A stretch of DNA of 64,000 nucleotides, taken from assembly GCF_000204055.1 (NCBI RefSeq), contig NW_006768830.1, positions 62,001-126,000 on the forward strand, given 5' to 3'. How positions within the stretch are numbered: position 1 is the stretch's first letter; each line of letters starts with the position of its first letter. Below, in pieces: positions 45,634 through 57,535 of the stretch. The notes beneath the pieces were generated by a model. It was given only the letters and a program-made list of their open reading frames with translations, was not told the origin of the DNA and did not search any database. The stretch is from Melampsora larici-populina 98AG31 (taxonomy: Eukaryota > Basidiomycota > Pucciniomycetes > Pucciniales > Melampsoraceae). The position numbers and the translations under genes were made by a program.

Positions 45634-46152
45634 ACTTCATCCTTCATCCTTTTAACTTCGCTTTCAACTATACAAACTCAACTCACCAATAACTTATCAT
45701 TTATCTATCATGTCAAAAACAATTATAGCCGATTTTCAAGCAAACTCTTATTTTGATCTTCTTCTTTTGCTCGGATCATTGTAACAGTGAATTTGAAGTG
45801 ATTGTCTACCACCTACCTTATAACCATCAATATCTTACTGACCGTCTGATACTATTTTCTTTGGTTTTGCAGGTTGTTTATCAACTTCATTCTTCATCTT
45901 TTTTAATTGAGCTTCCAAACATACAAACTCTCATCAACAACACCTTCAAACTTTTATCTATCATCTCGAAAACAATCATCACTGATTTTTGAGCAAACTC
46001 ATATCTGAATAACTGCTGTTATACCTGATAAAGCTTCTTCTTCTGCTTAAATCATCTTAACGGTTAACTTGAAAGTATTGTCTGCTGCCTACTTTATAAA
46101 CATTGGTATTTTACTAACCATCTGATACTGTTTCCTTTGATTTCACAGGTTA
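45634..46152 (+). repeat. Tandem duplication of about 250-270 bases
   Basis: Copy 1 (about 45634-45874) and copy 2 (about 45880-46152) share ordered landmarks: CTTCATC, ATACAAACTC, TTATCTATCAT, ACAATCAT or ACAATTAT, GATCTTCTTCTTTTGCT versus CTTCTTCTTCTGCTTAAATC, TAACAGTGAA or TAACGGTTAA, and CTGATACT(A/G)TTT, each ending with a CAGGTT. Confidence 0.65.
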
Positions 46153-46239
46153 GTAGCAATCATTGTAGCCTTTTATTTCTTCTTTGAGCTTTTCCCTTTT
46201 TTTTGATCTTCAAGGCGGAATGAATCTATCAAGTCAAAT

Positions 46240-46480
46240 TCCTCATTTTTCCTTTGGGACTTCTGTCCGTTTGGGAAATTTGAAGCTGGCATGATTTTCA
46301 TGTCTTTGAAATCTTTCCTTTAGGACTTCTGTCCGCCTAGGAAACCTTTCTAGTCATATATCTCATTTTTCCTTTAGGACTTCTGTCTGCTTAGAAATTT
46401 GAAGTTGTCTTGATTCATATGTCTTTGAATTCACTCCTTTAGAACTTCCATCCTCCTAGGAAACTTCTCAAGTCCCTGAA
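46240..46480 (+). repeat. Four copies of a CCTTTAGGACTTCTGTCC phrase
   Basis: The phrase CTTTAGGACTTCTGTCCGCC with small changes appears near 46250, 46316, 46368 and 46436, with alternating spacers so that the higher-order unit is about 120 bases. Confidence 0.6.
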
Positions 46481-46528
46481 TATTTATGTCAAACATTTTA
46501 CTAACATTGATTGAACTCTCCTTTTTAG

Positions 46529-47984
46529 ATGGGTAAGAACCCTTTGCAGCAAGCATGCCTGGATCGAAAGCAGGCTGAGAAGCGCAAGGCTAAGAAAGAA
46601 CTACACGCTCAATTTTGAAGGACCATTGTCCATGAACAACACGGTACATCAACAACAGCCAAAGTCCTTCATCTTTTACCCAACCGTCCTGACCTTCAAG
46701 AGCGTATCATTCTCACGGCCATGTTATTCTTGTCAATGCTCATACTGGTGAATTTATAGCAAGCATCTATACACTCCATGCCGACGATCAGAACAACCAA
46801 CATCTCAGAGATCAGTTTGGCAGGGAAGTTCATATCCTCTACCATCATGGCCTTGCACGTAGAAAGTGCACAACCAATCGTGCTGCTGAATCCTTGGGAG
46901 AAGCCAAGAGTGGCGAGATATACCCCATTGGATCTCAAGGTGGAAGTGATGAAGTTAAATCCACTGGTATGTTCATTTCATCTGATCCCTTTCTTAGACC
47001 TTTACTGATTTACAAACTGTAGGCCCCTACATTCTGCATGAGACAACGCGAAGCAACCCCCATCTAATCAAATATGACTTCTGTCAAATTTCAGAGAGTT
47101 TGACAGAAGGTCTTGCAGAATGACAGATACCAAAATTTGGTGGGATCTGTTGCTTGTCACAAATATCAAGACAGACAGAGCAACACAACAACAGATCACA
47201 CCAAAATTTTGGTTTCTGTTGTTCTGTGAGACTTTCTGTCAAACTTTCTGAAATTTGGCAGAAGTCATATTTGTACACCCTAATTGAATGAATGAAAATT
47301 CTACCCTCCGTTGAGAAATTCATTGCTCAACTCTTCTTGTCCCTCGTTCTTTCCCAATTCAAAGTGAACCTTCAGCTTGGACAACACTATTGTATTTCTT
47401 GGGCATCTGCAAGATTCTTCAACACTCTGGATCATTCCAGCTATGGCACCAACCTTGTCATCACCCAAGATGAAATCGCTAATATTTCTTACAAAGACCC
47501 AGACACATCAGGTTGTGTGATAGGTCTGTTTTGCCTCCTGGAACGTGATACAGGCAAGGTGGTTTATCCTGTAAAGAACAGTCAACCTCCTCTGTTTTGC
47601 ATCAAAGGCCATTTATTTCATTTGGACAAGTATAATACCAAGATACGTCTCAGTCATTTGTCAAAGATAGTAGTTTGGAATACCAAAACCTTACACCACA
47701 GCTTGCATTCCAAAACATTGAACTCTTGCGGCAGATGAGTCACTCCAGCAAAGGCCAACTTGACCAATTTTGGTTCATCTGTGCAGGTCTCACAGACTGT
47801 TGTTGATCAAATTAAGGGTATGCATAAGGAGTGTCCTGGTTTGAGTAACAAGAAGTGGGAGTCTTTCAAAAAAGAGCGTGTAAATGACTATGCAGATGAG
47901 ATCAAAAAAAGAGTGAAAGATCTGAAGGAAGAAAACAAGATTGACCCCATGGTTGAGGCAGAGATCAAGGCTAGTCTTATCTAG
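46529..47984 (+). pseudogene. TET/JBP-like 2-oxoglutarate and iron dioxygenase gene, broken
   Basis: ATG at 46529 opens MGKNPLQQACLDRKQAEKRK, a basic start, with an early TGA. After a frame change, AHTGEFIASIYTLH (about 46740) leads to GEIYPIGSQGGSDEV, a GT..AG intron at 46967-47022, then GPYILHETTRSNPHLI. A 205-base inverted-repeat element follows, then the frame 47292-47738 with YKDPDTSGCVIGLFCLLER, CIKGHLFHLDKYNTKI and VVWNTKTLHHSL. The layout of G-x-F, a Thr-Gly turn, a G-x-x-F strand and a late His after a W resembles the fungal TET/JBP-like dioxygenase family, which oxidises methylated cytosine or related bases. The C-terminal segment 47760-47984 is Lys- and Glu-rich. The family call is an inference from pattern; the gene is inactive. 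Confidence 0.5.
47069..47275. mobile_element. Short inverted-repeat element (MITE) inside the dioxygenase-like gene
   Basis: Ends match as inverted repeats over about 70 bases (AAATATGACTTCTGTCAAAT at the left and its near complement at the right), and the element separates two protein segments of the dioxygenase-like gene. I could not determine a target duplication, so the superfamily is open. Confidence 0.65.
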
Positions 47985-48150
47985 TCTTATGTCTCTTGAG
48001 CAATTTTAATTTACAGTCACGAGTTCTTTCTTCTCATTCTGCTTGAACACATTTATTTCATTTATCTTTTTCTGGTTTTGTTCCCCTTCAACAACTGTAT
48101 ATTGAATGCCTTTTTCTTTCATTTGTTTTGATTGTGTTCCACTTTGATAA

Positions 48151-48236
48151 CTATCTATTTGTTGTGCGCCCATAATAGAGCGCTCCTTAGGTACATCTAT
48201 CTATTGTCCGCCCATAATAGAGCGCTCCTGAGGTAT
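48151..48236. repeat. Tandem duplication of a 40-45-base unit
   Basis: CTATCTATTTGTTGTGCG then CCCATAATAGAGCGCTCC is repeated once, with small changes, at 48197-48236. The unit contains the palindrome GAGCGCTC. Confidence 0.7.
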
Positions 48237-48450
48237 ATAGAGTGAACATGGTGAAGGGAAGTATTGTTGGGCCGCCAAGGAAGTCCAAGGCACATTGATG
48301 TTTAAAGCTTGAGTCTCAAGACCACTTCTGTCTACATATGACGGATTATCAGTTGAAGACATCAATAAGATTGCAATGGTAATAGTATGATAATATTCAT
48401 AGCTTTTCATTTAGAGAAGCAAAAATCAAGAATTAACAAATGATTGCGGG

Positions 48451-51400
48451 CTATATAACTTGTGTTGATGTTTCCCAATTTTCAAGACCCTGAGAAACTG
48501 AGGTGAGCAATTCTTCTGGACTAACATCTGAAACCTTGATATGAGCCACCTCGCAATGGACTTCAGCAGAGTAAAATGAAGGTGAATTGATAATGTATGA
48601 ATTGAAGTTCGAGTGGTGAACTTGCCAGCCTTTTTCCTTGATGGCTTGACGCTCAACCATCAAGGTTTTGGATTGTTGTATTGTGCACTTTCCATCATGA
48701 CAATTGTGCTGCACATTCAACATATAGCAAACGTCCTGGGTACAAAAGCTTGATTAGCATTCAAAGGATTTTGAAAAGATAGTGATGGACTGGTAGATCT
48801 TACGTTTATTTTAAGCCACCCTTTATCATCAGATTTATAAACCTACCGCATGCCATAGGATGAATTAGTCCCAGGGGAGCGTGTGCAATTGAGTACTTCA
48901 ACAAATTGCTGTTTGGTGTTGCACCGGCCCATACAGACACAAGAAGGCCAATGCCTCGAGAGGTTGGGTCCGTCTCCTTTTGTGCCTAACAAAAAGAACA
49001 ATGTGAATTGTTGACACTACACTAAATGACATCTTTTCCCAGGGGTATAGAAAAGTAGTGCTGGCATAGAAAACTATACATAGATTAATTTTCTATACCC
49101 ATAATAAATATCTTTTGATACATCATGTACAATATTTTTGATTGAGCAATTGAGTATTTTCTTTGAGCTGACTCAGCTGTATGTATTGGGACCCAAAGGG
49201 ACCCACCACAAGGTACAGCATCTTGATTTCCTATTTTTATTATTTTCATTCAAAAATACATTTCTATGCTCATAAAAGATATTCTCACACATTCTCAGCA
49301 ACATTTGTGAGCATGAATGAACAATCTCACACAGATTGACAGATACCATTTACGCACTTACATCATTCCTGATGGATCATGTTGGCCCATTCAAGAACGC
49401 TTGAGAAGAACATTGTGTATAGGCTTAAATGTAGTTTACATGCTTGTAGAAATGTTGTTATCTGTCGGTATAGAATGGAATGTTTTGTATGGGCATAGTG
49501 GACTTGATCTCTATGGGTATAGACAAGTACTCTACAAAAGGTTTTCTATACACGCACTACTTTTCTATACCCCCGGAAAAAGACGTCATTTGGTGTAGTG
49601 TGAGAAATTTGTGAAAGAAAGAGATTGTGGATGATATTTGACTAACTAAGATGAATGCGCCAGCTTTGATTTTCTGTTGCTTACTCAGAACAATGCTCTC
49701 AAGGGGTTTCCACCTGTACAGAGGCCATGACATTTTCAGGTATTGTGGAGGAGTGGGGATTAACTTTGCATCTGAGTTGACAAAAACAATGGAGATAGAA
49801 TATCAATCAGTGTAAATTTAAAACAATCAGAGAACTGATGGACCAACAATTTAGCTTGAGTTCAGGTTTGATATTCCAGTCTGGATTATATCCTAAAGCC
49901 ATCTGGATTTCTTTGTTATTGAACAAATCCAACACCTTTGAGCCTGCCCAAGTTTTGTCCAGAGTTCTTGATCAAAGAAAGTACTTCCCGACATGAGAAT
50001 TCAAAAGAGACGCTCCGTATTCATTGTCTGGGCAATGTCTTGTCCAGAACTCTGATGGTTTGATTTGACAGATGCTTTACGTGTGACACCATTGAAACTT
50101 TCAAAATTCCGAGTCTTGAAAAGAACTGCAGGCCCAAGTCTTGATAGAAAATGCAAGATGAAAGAGCATATGAAATTTGGACTTATTTGTCCATTGTGCT
50201 GTGAGCTTCATAAGTTGGTTTAAGAAGTTTTGAGTGAGGAGCTGAAGTTCAGCCAGATATACTGTGATGTTTGAGATTTCAGGTTGAAAGACATAAGAAC
50301 AGAGATGAGCAAGAAGGGTTCAGAGGACTCAATGTTCTTCATCAATATATTCAAAAAGAACGAAGCAGACTGTCTGCATGACTACAGCAAACTCTTTGCC
50401 TACTAAGCTCTTTGCATTATCGACCATAGTGTGACAGATGATTGGTGCAACACTGATCTTGTGATAATCGTTTTGAGAGATGGAAGTGATTGCGTCGCGA
50501 TAAAGATACTTGACAACTCCAAGAAGAACAACATGCAAACACTCTACTGGAGTGTCTAGGTAACCATTAAAGCCTAACAAACAAATCAATGTCAGTATGT
50601 GTGAATGTTGAGTGATTAAATTTTTTTTTGACCTTTGAGCGTCAAGAGCGGATTGAATAATGAATCGAGCTTCACATCTCTCCAAGATAGCTTTATTATT
50701 GGCTTGTGTTTTTTTAGGCATGTATTTAACCCCTCCAATAAATTTCAGGTTTACACTGTCTTTTAGTCCGTATTCTCTTGATAATTTTGAGACCTTTGCC
50801 CAACATTTAGGATGTCGAACCAGATGCCACGATTCCTTTGTGCGTGATCTGGTGAGATTCCAATCACGTAAGTGAAAAGGTACCTGTCACCATACAAAAA
50901 AATCAGTCAAATCAATCAATATTTTGTGAGAACAAAGTGAGCCACCTACCACCATACCAACTTCGTCAATGCCTGAGAAATCCTGAATATAGCTTTCAGA
51001 ATGCTTTTTGGCTTTTGATGCAACACTCAAGTCACATATCTGGCAGGGATTGATTGTCATGTATGGATTGGTTGTGTTTGAGACCTCTGCATGCATTGGA
51101 GAGTTGCCAAGATAACCAAGAGATACAGCATGTACATAGACGTCTCTGTTTATCAAGGAATTGTAAGCAACAAATCCGTCCTCACTGAAGTTCCATTCAC
51201 ACATAAAGAAATCAAATCAGAATGATTGTTATTGGATTCAAAGTAAATTTTCATACACACTTGAATTCATCAACAGTCCTCCCAATCAGTTCAAGAGCAT
51301 TAGCAGAGTTGGTGGTGGCTAGAAAGTGAATATTGTATTCTTGATTAGAAAGCTTAGGAGGTAACCCTTGTTTGAAACATTGCCAGATGTATCATCTGAA

Positions 51401-52852
51401 TAAAGCACAACTGGAACTTGTTGAATTGGTAATCCGTTTGCGCGAACTCGGCGAGGATTAGGTAGTGGAATAGATATAATCTCTTTGGCATTGGATTCTG
51501 AATCACACAAAGTGAAAAGATTTAGAATCAAGAAGAGCTGCACATGATGAATGAACTCATGAAAAAGCATACTCACGCAAAAGTTTATCACCACAAATGT
51601 CCATCAACATCAAACCATCTTTTAAAGACATGTTCGGATAAGAGATAAAAATCATTTACTGATATAATTCTATAGTTTTCTGAACCCCAGTCTTCCTCTT
51701 TCCCAATTGAGATCTCTAGATGATGGTTGGATGTTGAGCTCTGAAAGTCGAGATTGAAACATTTCAAAAATATGATACAATCTTGTTGATAGAAGTGAAG
51801 AGTAACAACTATATCTCCAGAAAGAAGCTGAAGAGGCTCGTATATGTAAAAGCAGAATGATTTATGCTCAACCATAGGCATACACAACTCTCTAGAATAT
51901 TCTTCCCCCATTTTTTTGATTGCAAGAGACGGTTGATAGGTTCATTGCCTATGGCCTCTGGGGTGGAGACAAGATGTGGACTGACCAGGGGATTTCCAAA
52001 TTCCTACGCCAAAAAAGTATATCAATTTGAATCAACAACTTTGACTAGACTCAAAAAATACTCACCTGAGCAATGACCTCTTTCAAATCTAATCTAAAAC
52101 AAGGATTGCCTAAGGGACTTTCCCTTTTGACAACATGGAGACCAAGTCGCTTTTTTAGATGTTCATGTAAGTCTCTAGTGGTGTTGTATGTTGGAAGAAC
52201 CAATGAACAAATCAATAAAATCGCTCGCACACGTTCATATTCTCTTCTTGACATCAAACACCTTGCACACCTGATCAGGAGCTTTGCGAAAAGATGCTAA
52301 TTCAAAGAGGCAAAACAAAACTCTCATTACTTTGAGTTGAATTACATGGTATAAAGATAAACATAAGAGGACTGACTTTTTATTCAATGGGTACCATTCA
52401 CGCTCATCATCAAATGCTGGTAATGTCGCTAAATCAAGTGGATCAGAATCACTCCAAGAATCAGAATCACTTGATTCTGGGTCTGGTTCTGACTCCAGTC
52501 TGAAAGCTCGTAAAACATCTTTGTCTATGTTAGCCACATCCAAATTTAATTCACTACCACATGGAGAATTGAATAGTGATTCAGACAATTTTTCAAGGCT
52601 GTAAGGGTCTTCCTCAAGATTGAAGCAGTCAGTTGGATTGCTGATCTTGTTATCCACTTGAGGTTCAACAGGATCTGTAGTAGCTAATACTGCGGGAACA
52701 AGTGGAGGTAGATCCAACGGTGGAGGTGGTGGTTGTGCATGGTGAGCCGCATACATCTGATGTGTAGGTGTGGATAAATGATGTCTGATAGATTTGAATG
52801 TTTGACTTCCACACAGACTACAACAATGTTTACCATTCTCTGCTGGAAACAT
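48451..52852 (-). pseudogene. Transposase-like gene of a basidiomycete family, with N-terminal C2H2 finger, fragmented
   Basis: ATG at 52852 starts MFPAENGKHCCSLCGSQTFK, a C2H2-like finger, followed by a disordered, Pro- and Ser/Asp-rich region. Downstream minus-strand pieces continue in order: SRREYERVRAILL and SPLGNPCFRLDLKEVIAQ (52260-52060); after an intron, EFGNPLVSPHL and a beta-rich part (52000-51590); RANGLPIQQVPVVLYSDDTS (about 51450); CQICDLSVASKAKK (about 51030); LGFNGYLDTPVECLHVVLLG (50575-50520); and far downstream LNVQHNCHDGKC (48720). I recall large basidiomycete mobile-element proteins with the same ordered landmarks (SPLGNP, DDTSGN, TPVE-LHVVLLG, VQHNC). The superfamily name is uncertain; CACTA- or KDZ-like is likely. 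Several frame changes make it inactive, and a CACTA-type element sits inside. Confidence 0.62.
49015..49600. mobile_element. CACTA-type MITE, 586 bases, target duplication TGA
   Basis: The left end begins CACTACACTAAATGAC and the right end, read on the other strand, begins CACTACACCAAATGAC; the inverted repeats match over about 60 bases (including TATAGAAAAGTAGTG). TGA flanks both sides (49012-49014 and 49601-49603). The terminus CACTA plus 3-base duplication define the CACTA/EnSpm type. It has no coding capacity. Confidence 0.88.
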
Positions 52853-53507
52853 ATCTATTTGGATATCATAGAATCAATATAGTACACTGATGGTTCAAAG
52901 GATATGAGTGTCATACAAGGATTCGGAGTCCCCGCTTTAGGCATTATAAACGTTCAAACAAGAAACTGCTAATGGAGAGTAATAAAACACAACCTGTCAG
53001 TTTTCCACGGTCACAAGTCAATACCAAGAAGGATTCAAGTGTGATGGAGGAAAGGTATATCTCAAAAAATCAGATGATTCAAACAATAGAGACCAGGCGC
53101 AGTTTGGCCTGAAGGTCGCACATTGTCATTAAGATTTCCACTATCAAATCCCCAAAGTATAGGTCTGCTTGATCACAAGCCTCACTGAAACTATGTGAGG
53201 CTCAACAATAAAAACTCATTTATCTCAACCAAACAAGCTCTGAAAGTGTTTTATCAGCCACTTTTGAGAAGAAGGCTTGAAAAACCAATCAAAACAAGCC
53301 CCCTAACAATATGTTAGCAACAACTAAGACCGGCCAACTGCGCCTGGTCTCTAATGAATGATTCAAATCATGTGAATCATCACCCTTTTGGTTCACCCAG
53401 CACTGATTTAGCAAGTTTTATGTGTTTGATCCAACGTGCTGACCACCGGATGTTAAGGTGGCCCTCATCCAGTCTCAGAGGACATGATGAGTACATACGC
53501 TGCTATG

Positions 53508-53657
53508 TGAGCTTCACAGCTGTGTGGTTACCTGTTGCTCATAAAAGAGCGGATATATGAGCTCCACAGCTGTGGAGTTACCTGTTGCTCATGAGTTGGC
53601 GGAGGTGTGAGCTTCACAGCTTTGAAGTTGACCTGTTGCTCACATGTCAGCCAATGG
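53508..53657 (+). repeat. Three-copy tandem repeat with a 50-base period
   Basis: Units start at 53508, 53558 and 53608 with TGAGCT(T/C)CACAGCT and each contains ACCTGTTGCTCA. The spacing is exactly 50 bases. It lies just upstream of the second Helitron coding region. Confidence 0.8.
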
Positions 53658-54053
53658 GCTTGGCACATGTTGTGGCTGTGCTCTTCATCCAATTTAGATC
53701 AGGTGACACACATCACCATCACCTTACTCAGCTCACATACCGGATATGTTGTGGTCTGCATGAGACAAATGTGATATGGGATTTCACGTTGTGGATACAT
53801 CATCAACAACCCACATACCACATGTGCTTGGTCATGTATTCTTTGTCTGATCCCTACATCACCGCCAGCCGTTCCTGGATCTTGGTCGTTCACGTCTTGT
53901 ACACCAAAAGTTGCCCCGTGGTGTACCAATTATTTCTCCCTTTGCTACGCTATATTCTTTATGTACGGTTCTCACGGATGGGACAAACACTATCACCATT
54001 TCATGCGGAAACATCAGTACCTGTACTTCTACTGACTATGTCCTGTACTGAAA

Positions 54054-57000
54054 TTGAGTCTAACAAGTCTTGACGGCAAGGTCTCCAACCTTGAATGCGC
54101 CACATATACTCTCTTTGCACAGGCAAACACTTTCTCTCCCATTCTCCGCGGGGGTCGGCTGCTACAAGACTACATCGTCAATATAAAACGCCAGGATGAA
54201 ATACTGCAAGATGAACCAGAAGAAGATTCGTGCGGCGCTGTACACGGAAGCTATGGGCGCGCTTAACAATAATGACATGACTGTTGGGAAGTGCATTATC
54301 CTACCCTCAAGCTGTATTGGCAGACCCCGCGCAATGCATGAACTCCATCACGACAGCATGGCACTGGTCATATTCTATGGACCTCCAAGATTTTTTGTCA
54401 CTATGACTGCCAATCCCAAGTGGCCAGAAATCACGGATGCCCTTCTGCCAGGTCAAACATCAGACAATCGGCCTGACTTAGTTGCCCGTGTGTTCCAGCT
54501 TAAACTTAAAGAACTGCACAATGGTATCTTCGAGCAAGGTCGTCTGGGCAACAATATTTCATACGTTCACACAGTCAAATTTCAAAAACGGGGGAATTCA
54601 CATGATCATGCTGTCCTAATCAACGACACTTCCACAACTCCATACAGCTTGTGCTGTCGATCTTGCAGTAGCCGCCATTTTACCTGACCAGTTGGAATTG
54701 CCGGACTTATTCTAGCATGTGACTCAATACATGTTGCATGGACCGTGCCACCAAGGCAAGGCTTGCTGGATTGGATTCAAATGCAAGTACGGGTATCCTA
54801 AAGAGTTCACCTCAGAGACTGTCATCACCGAAGAAGCGTATCCCAGCTACAAAAGGCCTGATGATGGTTGTTTCTTTGTAAAAAATGGATACAGATACAC
54901 TAACCAAGACGTAGTGCCTTACAACACATTCCTGTTACTCTAATTTCAGTGTCATGTCAACGTGGAGGTAACTCTTGGCATGAAATCAATTAAATACCTT
55001 TATAAGTACATATCCAAAGGCCATGATTGCAGTGTGGTTAGCTTGGAAGTGGAAAACAAACCCAACCGGTTTGTAGATGGACAAACGCTGGCCTCTCCCA
55101 AAGGTACACGCCACTTGTTCTACTTGGCAGTTTCAAATGCTGAATTTTTGCACATAGCTATTTGGAGACTTTACAAGTACCATCTCTCAGGTTGGTATCC
55201 TTCTATCACCGGGTTGATGCTGCACCTGCACAACCATCATATAGTTTATTTCCAAGATGCGCAAGGTTTGCATCACCAAGTTGAATCAGGACAAGCCCTT
55301 AAGACAAAGCTATCAGGATTCTTTGCAACATGTGCTTTGGGTAGCATGGTGGCATGAACCCAGATTCCCGTTCGTTTGCTGCTTTACAGTGACATACCTA
55401 CGTATTATTGGTGGTCCAAACCGGACAAAGGAAGGATAAACAACACTATTGCGGTCAGTAGGTTGCACTTTGCAACACCCAGCCACGGAGTGCGTTACTA
55501 TCTTTGGCTCCTTCTAACCACGGTTTGGGTTCCAACTTCATTTCAGGACTTGAAGACTGTCAATGGGGTAGTCCATCAAACTTACCGTAGTGCAGCTGAT
55601 TCTCTAGGCTTGCTGCTCTCTGATACCCACTTCGATGTCTGCTTGACCAAAGTGGCTGCGTGGAAGAATGGCCATCAGCTTTGTGACATTTTGGCACTAA
55701 TACTAGTTCACAGTCCCCCAGTCAACCCAATTCGTCTATGGGAAGACCACATCAACGACCTATGTGATGATTGTGAGTACCAACTTGCTTTGGTATTGCC
55801 AACTCTCAGACCCACAACTGCCCAGATCTATAACTATGGCCTTTTGTTACTTGAGAGCTGTGTCCTAGGAATGGGGAGGACACTTGAGGAGGTCGGGCTT
55901 CTGGACGTCGATCTCCAGTTGCTGTTTGAGATTGGAGGTGGAACAATAGATGAAGAAGACGCTACAGCAGCGCCACTTACGCTGCAAGACCTTGATACCG
56001 CAATTTCAACTTTCACCTCAGACCAACTTGCAATCTTCAAGACTCTACAAATGTTGATCATTGATCAGACTGGAACAATGCTTTTTGTTGACGGCCCTGG
56101 CGGCTCTGGAAAGACATACCTGTTGAATACTTGCTTGAACTACTGCAACACACACGGGTTACCTTTTGTAGCGGTTGCATCTGCCGGAATAGCCTCTCTC
56201 CTATTTCTGCATGGCGGTACAGCACCCTTGGTACTCAAGATTCCACTCACGGTTAACAAGACCAGCACTTGCAATTTCACCGGGGCGGATTTCACAGGCA
56301 GGCTCCTGGCAAGCGCGACCTTTATGGTCTGGGACAAAATATCAATGATGAACAAAGACACAATTGAGTGCGTGGACTGGTCAATGCGTGACTTGCGAGA
56401 CTGAGACGGACCATTTGGAGGCTTGACAGTCCTATTTTCTGGTGACTTCCGACAGATCCTCCCCGTCATTCCTAACGGATCTTTGCAAGATTCAGTTCTT
56501 GCCGGTATCAAAAATTCATACCTAGGGACCCAGGTCATTCAATTCAGGCTTACTCTTGAAATGAGATTGAATCAACAAGATGGTGACGCGGGCAAACAGC
56601 AGGCACAGCAAGGTTTTGCAGACTGGCTTCTCCGAGTAGGGGATGGAGCGCTTCATAGGGATCCGGTGGAACTAATTGAAATGGAACATAAAAATGTTGT
56701 GCCGTTTGGCATCAATTCCCCTTTTGGCCGGAAGGTTGTTGACGTGTTTTACTCAGCTCTTGCGCTACTACTGAAACAATGGTCGTGGAAGGACCTAGCT
56801 GTGTCTCTTTCAGACAGAGTTATAATTACGCCCTTGAACAAAACTGTTGATAAAATCAACCAATACCTGCTGAAGAGTCAGGCTGGAGTTGTGAAACGGT
56901 ACAAATCTATAGATGTGATGGAAGCTGATTGGGCTGAACACGTCAGTGTTGACATCCTCAATTCATTCAACTTTGAAGGCTCTCCTCGACATGACCTGTC

Positions 57001-57535
57001 ATTGAAAGTGGGCGTGGTGGTTGTATTGTTGCGGAACCTTCATCTTAAGCGGGGATTGTGCAATGGCACTAGGCTGCTAATTTTTGCCCTCTCTGAGAAT
57101 GCCCTATCGTGTCTCATTACAACCGGCCTGAGGTGTGGTTCCAAAATCTTCTTGCCAAGTATCACTCTGCAACACCCAGGCGATCATCTTGTCCCAATAG
57201 CATTTCATTGAGCACAATTCTCAGTCACATTGGCCTACGCAATGACAATCAACAAGGCGCAGGGGCAGACAGTGGAAAATGTATGTCCAGTTCTGCCAAC
57301 ACCATTATTTGCTCACAGACAATTGTACATTGGCCTGTCGTGTTGCACTTCGGCACTGCCAACACATGTGGCTCGGATACGAATATCCAAGGAGTCCTCG
57401 GGTATTGTATCCGAGTCATCATCCGAGTTATATCAGCCAACACACCATCGACTTTATCCAAGCGATATAATTGTCCGATTTTACCAATCCGACAATGAGC
57501 CAACCAATTTCACCACCAAAATATTATCCGAGTGA
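54054..57535 (+). pseudogene. Helitron Rep-helicase relic, plus strand
   Basis: In order: an N-terminal piece (FSPILRGGRLLQDYIVN, 54130s); motif 1 FVTMTANPKWPEI and HUH motif FQKRGNSHDHAV (54196-54687); YMLHGPCHQGKACW (54719-54943); the tyrosine motif YLYKYISKG (about 54990); then the helicase with Walker A GGSGKT (about 56100), MVWDKISM at the Walker B position (about 56326-56349), GDFRQILPVIPNG, and [11 protein letters not shown] (about 57240). Breaks: frameshifts between 54190 and 54700, a TAA at 54941-54943, and TGA codons at 55355-55357, 56402-56404 and 57209-57211 inside a frame that otherwise continues. As in the first Helitron, the Walker B Glu is Lys (codon 56336-56338). It is older than, and on the opposite strand to, the element at 5.8-10.4 kb. 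Confidence 0.88.
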
